This document shows, piece after piece, positions 45,014-64,000 of a stretch of DNA of 64,000 nucleotides. The stretch comes from Sphaeroforma sirkka (Eukaryota > Opisthokonta > Ichthyosporea > Ichthyophonida). The stretch is from contig LUCW03002616.1 of the NCBI GenBank assembly GCA_001586965.3, positions 38,501 to 102,500 on the forward strand, written 5' to 3'. The notes below the pieces were generated by a model, which saw nothing but the letters and a program-made list of their open reading frames with translations, searched no databases and was not told where the DNA came from. How positions within the stretch are numbered: the stretch's first letter is position 1; the number at the start of each line of letters is the position of its first letter. A program made the translations under genes and the position numbers.

Positions 45014-45306
45014 GATGGGTTTGTGTGAACAAAGGAAGTGACCTAGACCAAGGAACGATGGGTTTGTGTGAACGAAGGAAGTGACCAAGACCAAGGAACG
45101 ATGGGTTTGTGTGAACAAAGGAAGTGACCAAGACCAAAGAACGATGGGTTTGTGTGAACAAAGGAAGTGACCAAGATCAAGGAACGATGGGTTTGTGTGA
45201 ACAAAGGAAGTGACCAAGACCAAGGAACGATGGGATTGTGCGAACAAAGGAAGTGACCAAGACCAAGGAACGATGGGTTTGTGTGAACAAAGGAAGTGAC
45301 CAAGGC
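45014..45306. repeat. 43-bp minisatellite, 6.8 copies
   Basis: Unit GATGGGTTTGTGTGAACAAA followed by GGAAGTGACCAAGACCAAGGAAC, repeated head to tail without spacers. Copies differ at one to three bases. Because 43 is not a multiple of three, each strand reads in three frames, giving chance ORFs with SLVLVTSFVHTNP repeats. It is convergent with the 3' end of the UBA/zinc gene. Confidence 0.95.
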
Positions 45307-45812
45307 ATACTGGAACGCATTTTTCCCATAGAACCCCAAATGCAATAGAAATGAGGTGTAAAGATCATTGACAGTGAGCACCAATCAATATGCGCAATTC
45401 AGGAATATACTGCGAAACATGAGAATCCTCTCTTAATATCTCAAGTAAACGGTTGTTTCCGGGCAAAGAGATAGTAACGCCATGATTTGTGTAAAGTCAA
45501 ATTTTGACGAAAGCACATTGAGGCATGCGCACGAAAATAACAAAATGGCACACGCATATGAACCATTAGCTGACAGTTTGAATTGAGGCTGATATCACCA
45601 GAGGGATGCCAGACAAACTACATGCGGGACAAGATGTCTCATGGTTTGTACTGAGTAAAAGCAAAGGCGACACAGTGTATGTCATCTGTGATGGACATTA
45701 CATAGAGGTTGGGGACCTGAGGGCACAAAGCTTGCGAAATACAAGCAGAGTCTCACACGTCACGCGCAACCTGAAATCGAACACAACCATGAAAATTATC
45801 TCGCGATGAATT
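45307..45812. other. 3' flank of the UBA/zinc gene
   Basis: A plus-strand 67-codon frame (45606-45809, MPDKLHAGQDVSWFVLSKSK) of good composition overlaps the last exon of the minus-strand gene by only a few bases in the other strand's 3' region. No homology is recognised and it is not called. Confidence 0.35.
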
Positions 45813-49374
<3,562 letters not shown>

Positions 49375-50666
49375 TATTGTCTCTTGATTTCTTCCTAGCT
49401 TTATGAGTACGTTCTTTATCTGCCTTGTCTACAATCACACTCGCCTTGATATCATGATAATACACCTACGACTTCATTTGCATATATATTTTTTGTCATC
49501 CACAACTCATTGATTTTTTGTAAATTTTATAGGAATAAGTTTTGTAATATGTTTTCAAGTATTCATCGGTGATATGTACTAAAATACTATATAGAGCAAT
49601 AGTACATACTATATCATTCTACAATCTACACATTCTAATTGCGAAAATATCGCAATTGTGGTATTCGTTCCCACCACTTCCGATACTTTGAGTACGGCGT
49701 TAAGAGCCGTACATTTAGTTTACTTTCTATTCTACGGCATTTTGTTGCTCTAACGATTCGGTCCTTTCCGAGTGTTAGCGTTGTCTGTGATCTATCACAA
49801 TGGAGCAAGATTAGGAGTGCTAGTAGTGCTCACTAGAGTTAGATAGTGCGAGTACGTCGGTACTTCAAGTAGAAGGGCAAGTTTTGAAAATGCGTGAAGC
49901 AGTTCAAAATACGCATCGAGTCGCTGGTAGTTCTCCTTATGAGCTGTATACATGTACGTACTATAAACGATGATCGTTCATGTTACGACATCAAACGACG
50001 CTTGATCCCGTTGTACCACCGGCACACTTACATGTGTGATTCCATTGTGGCTTCTAATTTGATACACCGACACACCTCGCGTGGTAATCGATATGGTTTT
50101 GGACTGTTGGTCTCACATTTGATTCAGTATTGTATACAAATATTGGTTCGTTGTGTCTTTTAAAACCTTGAGCTAACATAGATGATAGCATACATCACCA
50201 CATTTCCCGCAGGATAATTTATTTTTCATGAAGGTGTGCGTCATCCAAAGCACATCCGCGCAGATGTATTCCACGGGCTATGCCTGTCAAAGCACGCTGT
50301 ATTGTCTGTTTGACGCACAACAACACAACAACTTGTTCATAAGTTCAACAGGTTTCGAACGCTGAGGAAACGGAAATAGTAAATACTGTACATACATAGT
50401 TTGTTTCTTTCGATTAAGGTGAACTCAAAAAGAGTTACGCGCGGGAACACAAATTGAGTGACTTTTATTAAAATCTTAACAATGTGCTCTCAATAGTACT
50501 AAATTATCTTCCTCGACAGCGCCTATAAACGTACAGATACGCTGCGTTTTGCTGCATATACTTGGGGGGGGGGGGGCTTATCCTCATATGCTTCAGATAA
50601 CCGTTTCAAACGACCTACTTTGATATCTTCTATTGGGCTGGAGTAGTCCCTGTTTTGGCAACAGAC
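49375..50666. other. intergenic, nothing recognised apart from a poly-G tract
   Basis: Lies 5' of the UBA/zinc gene and 3' of UGDH. Contains a G run of about 12 at 50565-50577, potentially quadruplex-forming with a partner or a replication-slippage site. No coding or RNA gene is supported. Confidence 0.4.
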
Positions 50667-52506
50667 TTAACATCTTGTGCCAATAACAGAGGCCTGGAAT
50701 CCAATAGTCTTCATAGCCTCGATATCTAGGATCTTGCGACCATCGAACAAGAAAGCGGGCTTGTACATATCGTTGTAGATTTTCTGTAGCCGGGAGAAGG
50801 TTTGTCAGTTATTTTGTGTTCAATATGTTGCTACTTGACACTTAATTATAGAAACGTGCATGATGCACAAAATGCATCGTTGTGAGTACAAACGGTTTTA
50901 GTTTTAGCCAAACACGCATCACACCTGGAAAAACGCAACAGACTATAGAAAATATTGAAAGGCTAAATTACCTGATAGTCGAAAGTCTTGAACTCGTCCC
51001 ACTCGGTGCACACAACAATGGCGTGAGCATCCTTGGCGGCCTCGTAGGGGTCGGTGTGGATAGTGTATAAGCTTTTAACTTTAGCGGATGCCTTAGCATC
51101 TACTCCTGGGGGTAAGAGATCCATGTCGATCTGGGACTCCTCAACCTTGGGGTCGTAGATAGCGATGTTTGCACCCTCATCCATCAAGTACTTAATGACG
51201 TCGATGGAAGCAGACTCGCGAGTGTCTCCGGTGTCTTTCTTAAAGGCGAATCCCATAATGGCAATCTTCTTGTTTGTGACAGTGTTGAATAGACTGCGCA
51301 CGATCTGGAGTGAGAAACGTTTCTTCTGGTACTCGTTAATGTCTACTACCTGCTGCCAGTACTCGGCAACCTCGTGCAAGTTGTATGTCTTGCACAGGTA
51401 CACCAGGTTGAGGATATCTTTCTGAAAGCATGAGCCACCAAATCCTACACTCGCCTTCAAAAACTTGGATCCAATACGTGTGTCCTTGCCGATCGCATTT
51501 GCGACCTCATCGACATCAGCACCGGTAGCCTCGCACAGAGCGGAGATGGAGTTGATGGAAGAGATTCTCTGGGCCAAGAAGGCGTTAGCAGTAAGCTTTG
51601 AAAGCTCGGAACTCCATGTGTTGGTAGTAATAATACGTTCGCTAGGCACCCAGTTGTTGTAGACAGCTGATAGTGCCTTGACAGCCTTCTGGCCGTCCTC
51701 ATCCTCATCACCACCGATAAGCACACGATCAGGAGCCATCAAATCAGAGATGGCGGTACCTTCAGCCAAAAACTCGGGGTTAGATAGGATGGTGAAACGA
51801 CACTTGGACTTGGTGTTCGCTGTTAGAATGGCTCGGATAGCTTCCGCAGACTTTACGGGTACTGTGGACTTCTCGATAACGATCTTTCCAGATTCGGACA
51901 CCTCAGCAATGCGACGAGCAGCGCTCTCAAGGTATTTAAGATCAGCGGCGCAACCCTTGCCCATTCCGAAGGTCTTTGTTGGTGTGTTCACAGATACAAA
52001 GATCGCATCTGCCTCTTTGATAGACCCATCTACATCAGTGGTGAAGAAAAGATTGCGGCCACGGCTGGCCTTGACAACCTCGTCAAGTCCTGGCTCGTAG
52101 ATGGGCAGCTTATCACTGTTCCATGCGTCGATACGTGCCTACACGATGAGGATGAGTATGATTCAAGATTGGGTAAGTTATTTTTCACAAGCTGGCTACA
52201 CAATAAAGTTTCCACATTCTCATTATACATGAATTGTATTCAATTCTTCTATTTTCTGCATCATTGCCTTTAAAATGCACAGTCTATCTGACTTGGGTGT
52301 ATATGCTTGCATACGTAATCAGCACATTCTTTCTTTGATTTCTGTTAAAACCTTACCTGGTTTAAATCGACGACAATGACTTTCACGTGAGGCGCCTTGT
52401 AGGCAATAACTGCCATAGTAGGTCCTCCGACATATCCTGCACCAATACAACAGATAGTCTTGACTGTGTCGGGAATACCCGCGTTAGATGATTGTTGGGC
52501 CAACAT
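50667..52506 (-). CDS. UGDH: UDP-glucose 6-dehydrogenase
   Basis: Three exons: 52506-52357, 52138-50972 and 50783-50667. Introns have GTAAGG/TGTAG and GTAATT/TACAG ends, all phase 0, 477 codons plus TAA. It oxidises UDP-glucose to UDP-glucuronate with two NAD in the cytosol, feeding glycosaminoglycan, cell-wall or glucuronidation pathways. Exon 1 carries the Rossmann motif [15 protein letters not shown]. Exon 2 has [27 protein letters not shown], the Lys/Asn site [15 protein letters not shown] and the catalytic Cys in [10 protein letters not shown] (about residue 287). The NAD-binding C-terminal domain has [14 protein letters not shown] and YDPKV. The last exon has FDGRKILD and GFQASVIG. Nothing essential is missing. 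It is divergent from CAPZB over a 3-kb shared upstream region. Confidence 0.97.
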
Positions 52507-55500
52507 CCTGTACTATTGTATTGTGTATGCGTGGTGGGAATAAGATTTTTTTTCTCAGTTGTTTGTGTATATATACCAAAAATTTGATAACATTTACCTT
52601 CTCACTCTGGGGGGTGAACTTTGAAAGGCCTTGTTTGTTTTGTCGGAGACATACAATTTACAACACAAAATCGTTATCTGTTTCGAAAGAGTACATAAAA
52701 TATGTATTTTATGTCAATATTGTAAGAATTGACATTCTCATGGGCGTATGGACATTCTGACTCGTCTTCCGGATCTTAAAATCCTAATGCTTTTGTTGTA
52801 TTGGATATTACGTTCACTGTCGTGATCAATGGATAATGGTTAAAGCATATCCCACCAATCTGGAGGACTTTGCCTCGTGGATTTAACATATCAATAAATC
52901 GTGAAATACACAAGACAACGCAGGAAGGACAACAATTTGAATAATAAATTTTCCTAAATGTTGGTTCAGAAAAAATCCCATTTTAAATTAAACATTTGAG
53001 TCTCCTAATTGGAAAGCCGATTGCCGTTGCATCGTACGATTTCAATATTATTTTTGGCAAGAGGGAAAAATATTCGAAATTTTTGTCCAAATAGGAATAT
53101 ATGTTTGCCTGAAATATAAAAAGTAAACTAATAATTAGGTCGACTTATTCTTGCTCTGCGAGTGACAAATGGAATTTTCAGAGATTTCTATTAGACAATG
53201 GCTTGGTAACCGAACAATTAAATGTCATTCGTTGAATTTACACTTTTGCACAACCACCAATCCGACAATCCACCATGTACCCGTTTACTGTAATTACTAC
53301 AATTTTACAATGTATCAGCAATTTTATACATTTGGAAGGCCATGGATTTACACATTTTTAAAATGTCATCGATAAAACAGTAAAAACACTATACGATGGA
53401 GCCTCCGCCGGTCCGTCCTCTGCCTCTGGGCACTGGCCCTAGCGCCTAAGCCGCTCGCAGCGGCTCGCTGCTGGCGCAGCCGGCTGTCCCTATTTAGCCC
53501 CTCAGGGCTCAGGCCCAGGGTCTAATATAAACCAACTCATAGTCCGCACTGCTTTTGCAAATTATGTACACATACGTATGATACAGTCATACACTTTCAA
53601 CTTTTCAAGTTTCATGCAGTATGTTAGAAACGGTGGGGTCGGGTGTACCAAAATACTAGAAATAGTCGGACCGTAGAGCATAGAGTGTAGAGTATATACT
53701 GCTTTTAGAGTGAAAAAAGTTCATACGAGTATTTATTACTCAAACTTGTCTCTACTCAGAACTAGAGTAAAAATTTATTATATGACTGCAATCATGACCA
53801 TCATCTTTTAATAGTGATAGTTAAATATATCTATCCGATTGCAGTCAAGGGAATGATATTGACACAGACCGTATCTCTCACAGTGAACGAACTGCATAGA
53901 TAGTTAACAGTCGATGATACAAATTAAGATGAACACTGATAGTCTATTTGCCTCCCCTGTTTCGATACAGAATGAAAACTCTCTCATATACAATTCAATA
54001 TAAATCGCAAAATACAAATCGTCATAGATATGTCTTACAACAGCTTCTGGTTCATCTCTACCAGTCTGTGACAAGTTGTACAAGCATATTGGCACAGAAG
54101 GGCATATATCACTGGTGCATACAAACAGGGGTAAAGTTTAGTCATCGGCATAGTATCTCCTATTAAGAAGCTGACAAGGTTTCGCCGCAAAATCATAATT
54201 TATTCTGAGACAAAGATGTTCAGTTTACCATGGTGAAGGCTATAGCCTGCATATGATACCCTTGTCACTGAATAGATATTACAAAGTTATGCATTCTAGC
54301 TAGCAATGTGCACGTAAATCAGTCTGGGCTACTACCTTTTACTTTAAACATTTCATATGAGATATCAACACTGATGTAGAACACACGCTGAAATATTTAC
54401 ACACTTGTATTCCTCTAGTCTATAGTATTTATAGCAAAAACTTAAAAAATATCTTCAGGGCAGCAGTTACTAAAAAAGATTATGCAGAAGTACATGAACT
54501 CATGAAGTTTTCTATAATCATTGGGAGAAGTGTGCGACCAACGACTAGAGTTGCCACAAACCAATGTTTTTGGTATGAGCAAAGAAAGTGAGCTGATTGC
54601 GACGCTCCACAGAGAAAGCTGGATGAAGCTTGCAGACTCACAAATTCAGTAGCAGATATTCTGTAGAAGAGTAACACAAACTGAATTCAAATCAGTTCAA
54701 GATTTCGCACACGTAATTTTGAGTCATCAGCTGGTTAATATACATCAGACGTTATAGCATAGCCTTATGATGGATCTGTTACATATAACATAGTCCTTCT
54801 CGAGTAAAAAATCGCATTAATATTGGCACCTGTTAACTTGTAATTAATCGTAATGGGAACAACTGAATTGTTTCATGTACATGCCGAGAATTTACTGTGC
54901 GATAACGAGCAGGAACTCCATCAGTCGAGGGATTAATGTTGGAAAATGGTAGTTATGATGCATATGTACTGTACAGCTGAGATGTATTATAGAACACACG
55001 TTTCAAAGTACACGCGCACGGGCAAGAGGAAGTGCGTATTTGTGAATACATAGAGCACATATTGATCCACATAATCGGGGTTTGTACCATTTATGCACTA
55101 TTTATTTATATCTTCGATTGGTTTCTTTTTTGTATATAATATTTTGTATTTAAACTGCCATGTCGAAATCTATTCGCAATTTTTATATATATAAAAATAC
55201 CAGAGAAAGTCAGTACATATCATAGCCTTATGAAAATAGAACATATGTATTTTAAAAAAGTGAGGCACTTTTCTAAAAAATAAGAAATCAATAATTTACG
55301 ACACCTTGTCTAGTATCAATTTATGTGTTTTTATTTCAAATCTGAATTTATCACCTTCATCACCACAGAGTCAAAAGACCAAAATACATAAATAATAGTG
55401 TCGGATCACGGATGTATATAGAAGTAAGCAATAATAATGAAATTCTATTATGGTATGTGACAAGACAAGAGTTGTCGCAGATATCTATTATTTACGCAGC

Positions 55501-55531
55501 ACTACTGTTTACGTAATACTAGCCATAAAAG
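52507..55531. other. divergent intergenic region between UGDH and CAPZB
   Basis: Three kilobases of AT-rich sequence that should hold both promoters. No TATA or initiator is convincing. The only standout is the GC-rich block at 53397-53525. A polypyrimidine stretch at about 52540-52560 precedes UGDH exon 1 on its far side. Confidence 0.4.
53397..53525. repeat. GC-rich hairpin block
   Basis: A sharp GC-rich island in AT-rich surroundings, with the perfect hairpin AGCCGCT-CGC-AGCGGCT, a following GCTGCTGGCGCAGCCGGC, and GCCCCTCAGGGC. It may be the remains of a structured repeat or a small RNA element. Similar GC-rich palindromes occur at 26935-26985. Confidence 0.5.
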
Positions 55532-59756
<4,225 letters not shown>

Positions 59757-60465
59757 TCTCCCAGTCGAATCCTTTACATTCACGCGCGAGACTTCTAGTA
59801 ATAAATTGAATTACCTATATGATGGAACGGTCACCTATAGCCCTCTCGTCTCCAGTACTACAAAGAGACAGAAACCCACTGAGTTTACCACAACACCCCT
59901 TTTATCATACGCTTGTTAGGTATAAAATTCACATATGCTGCTTTGGGGAACATTGGTATAGGAGTCCTTTCAATTGGGTTTCTTTTGAAGCGCAGTGTCA
60001 ATATGAATACAAACACGCTTTTCTCAAATATAGAATATACATAAGTCGGCGTATGCGCGCGTATGAAGGGCTGGCATCCCCCAGTTGCCATGTCTGATTC
60101 TGTGATATCTACTTTACTTGTCCCTGCCTATAGCTAACTTGTTCCGATGCAGCTTGGCCAAATAGGGTTGAATTACCTTCGAGGATATATATGCCCTTGT
60201 GCCCATTCAAAGAAGTGTTCAATAACGTATTCCACCACATGCCACTTATTTCATCATTTAGTTTAATCAGTCATTAGAAAATAGTCAAATTGCGCTATAT
60301 TCACATTCTAAAATAAGAGTTTTAAGTGCTTCACGTGTTCTGTGCACATGCACGCTGACTTTTGTGCACAAATCAAGGCGTCGTACCCTGCTAGTCTGTC
60401 ACGTATATCTTAATCATGCGTATCCTTGCAGTATCAACAACACTTCATCTGTGCTGCATCCCTGT
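59757..60465. other. convergent 3' intergenic region
   Basis: Between the stop codons of CAPZB (plus) and gamma-glutamyl hydrolase (minus). Contains the CAPZB polyadenylation signal and no gene. Confidence 0.5.
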
Positions 60466-63175
60466 TCAATCTGTGTTGTTGAAGAAGTACATTTGCTCAA
60501 AGTGTCCTCCAGTCTGCGTGTACGTACGCGTAGGCTCGTGGGCGTAGATCAAAGCGTCATACTCGTCCTTCTCTGTCGCGAACGTGTTGGGGTTCCGGCG
60601 TGCGTGGTTAATAAACTCGGTCGCCATATACAGAGCCGCAGAGATAGCCGATGCCGTGTGGGAGGTGTCGTGGTGCTTTTCGAATTCGAACACATTCTGT
60701 GAGTTGATTTGTAATGGACAGATGAAGCAGGTCAGAAACGTTTGTTATGATGTTAAATTTAGTATAATAAAATAATCACCGTAGTTCAATTTATTTATTT
60801 TTGCTTTCATGACGTATCGAATAGATACAGTAGGCTGGATTGTTCGAAGTTGTTGGTTTAACTATCGGGCACAACAAAATCGGACAATCGTCAACATATG
60901 CTATGGAGAACAAAGGGGCGACGAGTAGATGCTAAACCATAAAAGGTGCTACCATAAACAAAACATACCAAACTAGATTGGGCCAAAATGCGCCAGAAAA
61001 ATAAAGAGTGACGTGAATGTGTGCACCAACACCCGTACCTTTTCTGGGTGGAACTGGACGCCGAAGATTGGGAAGTCTCTTGCCTCGAAAGCAGATACAA
61101 ATTCTGCGCCTACTCGATCCTTGTTGGTGGACAGTACTTTGAAGAAATCGTTGAGTTTATGGCTACCGTAGAATCTCGAGGGTGTGACACCCATGCCGTG
61201 TTCATTGGAAGTAATCTTTTCAGTGGCGAGGCTCTCCATAACACTTTGGGGAGCGTGCGCAAACATGACAGAGTCCTTTGCCCTGAAATGGCACGGCAAA
61301 AGAATAGATGGTAGAACATTAGCAGGAAAGTTGTATTTACTATGTATGTGAAGAAAATATCGACTCGATAAGAGGGACGGTGTGATAAAAAACTACAGCC
61401 TATCTTCGTTACTGATTACAAGGTTCTCAGCCACGCAATTGTATAAGCATCGTAGATAAGTTGACAATACCAAAACAAAAAAACTCATTCAATTATTTTG
61501 ATCAACTATATCTGTTTCCCACAAAAATGACAGAAATGATTGCATAACTAGATACACTACGAGGAGTGGCCAGATTCATTTCTTCGGCTGCGCGTTCTGC
61601 TACATACTGTATGTGACGAGAGTGTTTTCATTTTTATACATACTATCGCCCGCACCTGCGGAGATAAGATATTTATCCAATCCCTATCCTCGCTTAATAT
61701 CACACCTGGCACACATAGATATAACACAAAATACACAGCAACCACACAGTCACATACTCATTGGTGAAATCAAGTGGTAGCGATAAGTTCTCAGCTTTGA
61801 ATCCCGTATCGAGTATGTTGAAGTCTTCGCTCACCATGACGGCCAAGAACTCATGGCCAAGACATGTGCCCCACAGAGGCGTGTGCTTACCAGCCTCGTT
61901 TGCTTTCTTTGTGAGCTCAAATAACTGCAGGCCTAGCGTGTGTCGAAGGAGTGTTGTATATTAGCAGAACTGGGTGCATACACGTGTGTCTATGCTATGT
62001 AAATATGTGTCTATATACACACATACGTATAAGTATGTACATCGACGACCCTTAAAATGTTAATTTGAGTGTGTTCTCATAAATGTGCACGCTGTGTATA
62101 GGTGTTCCCCATACGTAAAATATGTGTCCAGATTTTCCATGTCTACACATTTGTATGAACAAGCAAGCGGCAGCCCAGGTATGGACGGTACACGGCTAGT
62201 AGAAACAAAGTATGGTATTTGTTGTTGGCAAAGGTGTTGTTTCCAACCGAAAAAGAATGTTGTATCGTATTTGTAACTGGCATATTTTTAGAGTACAGAC
62301 ATAGTTACAGACAATGTGCCAACCCGCGATACATATAATGTACCATCAAGAACCTGATGCGCAAATATATCTGTACCTCACACAAAAAGGAATTGACAAA
62401 CGAATACATTTTGCAAATTCCAATTTCCTCACAACAAGTACGTGTGCATATTAGCGCCCACAATCAGCCACCTACCAGCGTTGTAGTAAGGGTTATACGA
62501 CTGAATGTCTGACGCCCCGCCCATGTAAAGCACTCCATTCACGGAGTTGAAGAGTTCGGTGATGCGTTCCGGGGATGAATCGTAGTGAATTGGAACTGCG
62601 CGCCCTCCTGCAGCCTCCACCCCTGAAGAGTAATCACCCAACCACGTATAAATATGCTCCAAATATGTGCAGAAGCAGACAGTACAGGAGTGTATCTATG
62701 GATGACATATCAGTTATATGATTCCGCGAGTAGGACAATCACATTCTATTCCATGTAGTATAGACGGTGGATTCTCGAGAGTGACATGTACGGTCCTAGA
62801 AGAGTGCGTTCTGAAATGAGCGTGAGAGGAAGCAAGTTCACACTTCCAAAAGAATACTACATCATCTACGCTAGGCTATAGAAATATTCGGTCCGACAAT
62901 TTCGCATATTTACCCGTAGGCGAACCTATCGCACACAAAACAACATAACTTTGCTATTTCGGAAATGAATTGGCTATCGGATCTAACAAAATACAAGCCT
63001 TCCAAATGACAACTCATTGTAATGACATTTTGATAACGAAAGCAGAAGTATCCGCTTATCGATATGAGATCAAACCTATTATCACTGGATCCGGACCAAC
63101 TTACATTTCACATAGCTAGCGTAAATCATAGAGGATCCGAAGTGCGACAAATTATCTTCACTGTTTGGCTGAGTC
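60466..63175 (-). CDS. GGH: gamma-glutamyl hydrolase (5' exon not found)
   Basis: Five exons resolved: 63175-63105, 62622-62476, 61932-61758, 61282-61039 and 60696-60466, all GT-AG and in phase. The protein is a class-I glutamine-amidotransferase-like peptidase that trims poly-gamma-glutamate from folates in lysosomes or vacuoles, or outside the cell. Blocks seen: [47 protein letters not shown], the nucleophile in [26 protein letters not shown], the catalytic His in FGVQFHPEK, and EFINHARRN near the end. The exon holding the signal peptide and the PIIGIL-type start is missing. It should lie upstream of 63175 in phase 2, in or beyond the AT arrays at the window edge. The resolved part totals 868 nt. 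Confidence 0.93.
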
Positions 63176-63314
63176 CTGAATATGATAGTAAGCCAATAGC
63201 GACAGAATAAGAAACCAGTAGAACTACTCCAATCCATGACTCAATCCTCAAAGATACACAACTTTGTAACGTCAACGTGCTACAATGGTAAATATAAAAG
63301 CAATGTGCGTACAC

Positions 63315-63378
<64 letters not shown>

Positions 63379-63472
63379 GGAAGCAAACGTGCAGTACACA
63401 AGCATATATATATATATATATATATATTTGTGTATATATAAATATATAAAATATATATACATACATACAGAC

Positions 63473-63505
<33 letters not shown>

Positions 63506-63561
63506 TAATTTCTGTTCATATCTTTATATGTTTCACATGCACGTCAATCTAAATTACGTAT

Positions 63562-63593
<32 letters not shown>

Positions 63594-63814
63594 TAATAGC
63601 ATGCATGCATACATATATACATATATTATATATATATTATATTATTATTACATATTACATGCACAAATATGCACAAACATACATAAATCATACAAATATA
63701 TATACATATAATATTATTATATATATATACATATATATGTATTATTCATCAACATATATATGCATATATCACACATCATCATCATGTGCATATGTATATT
63801 ATACATTAATATAT

Positions 63815-63855
<41 letters not shown>

Positions 63856-63945
63856 TACATACATACACACATCACATGTGTGTGCATGCATATGCATATA
63901 CGTGCAGGTATGTGCACATGTGTACGTTTTTTATTGATGATTTAT

Positions 63946-64000
<55 letters not shown>
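63176..64000. repeat. (AT)n arrays upstream of the GGH exons
   Basis: AT tracts at about 63327-63374, 63403-63427, 63475-63500, 63563-63587, 63824-63850 and 63950-64000, separated by ATAC/ATTATT-type words. By analogy with the other genes this is probably GGH intron 1. No first exon was found in it. Confidence 0.8.

Noticed and set aside
45014-45384. CRISPR-like array or repeat protein
   Set aside because: Units are contiguous without unique spacers, and the 43-bp period shifts frame each unit, so it is a minisatellite.
50565-50577. Poly-G run as a G-quadruplex promoter element
   Set aside because: A single G run without partner runs; more likely slippage or a sequencing homopolymer.
62623-62662. 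Extending the GGH exon upstream to the Met of MEHIYTWLG
   Set aside because: The CTTCAG acceptor at 62623-62625 joins in phase to the exon at 63105-63175 and restores the conserved SYVK-x-VEAAG stretch.

Overview
This is a eukaryotic nuclear window. Protein-coding genes are split by GT-AG introns of about 0.1-1.9 kb. Between and inside them lie long (AT)n, (AC)n and (AAT)n arrays, and the first 23 kb is dominated by retrotransposon remains. The gene set (CAPZB-type actin capping protein, PPIL3-type cyclophilin, UDP-glucose 6-dehydrogenase, gamma-glutamyl hydrolase, a PLC-X protein, a ZSWIM7/SWS1-like protein, a DUF2985-like membrane protein) and the chromodomain Ty3/gypsy elements point to an opisthokont relative, perhaps a unicellular holozoan such as an ichthyosporean. 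That placement is an inference from gene content only; nothing in the window fixes the species.

Layout. 1-730: GAGCTAGAG-type minisatellite. 702-6833 (minus): a complete-architecture but frameshifted Ty3/gypsy chromodomain element (gag, protease, RT, RNase H, a DIRS-style methyltransferase-like domain, integrase, GPY/F, chromodomain). 8076-9448: an exact head-to-tail pair of 685-bp hairpin-rich repeats. 10966-14655 (minus): a second copy with intact gag, protease and RT, deleted for everything after RT. 15740-15810 (minus): a tRNA-Gln-like gene. 18040-19990: about three diverged copies of a 590-bp tandem repeat. 20380-22000 (minus): a decayed Ty1/copia RT/RNase H. 23874-26659 (minus): PPIL3. 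27185-27738 (plus): a broken zinc-finger ORF. 28972-29367 (plus): a tail-anchored protein. 29480-32580: a 3-kb simple-sequence desert. 32634-36533 (plus): PLC-X protein. 38688-39899 (minus): four-TM DUF2985-like protein. 41318-43885 (plus): SWS1/ZSWIM7-like. 45014-45306: a 43-bp minisatellite. 45813-49374 (minus): UBA plus LIM-like zinc protein. 50667-52506 (minus): UGDH. 55532-59756 (plus): CAPZB. 60466-63175 and beyond (minus): gamma-glutamyl hydrolase, whose first exon is not found.

I rebuilt exon models by hand from reading frame, splice motifs and protein similarity. In every model the splice phases agree, so PPIL3 (163 codons), UGDH (477), CAPZB (269) and the UBA/zinc protein (247) read as complete genes. 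The genes belong to unrelated housekeeping pathways (actin dynamics, splicing-associated prolyl isomerisation, UDP-glucuronate synthesis, folate deglutamylation, recombination) and form no operon-like unit. Their shared oddity is that the big (AT)n arrays sit in first introns. The most unusual element features are the methyltransferase-like domain in a Ty3/gypsy pol and a single in-frame UGA, kept in both copies, as the only barrier between gag and pol.
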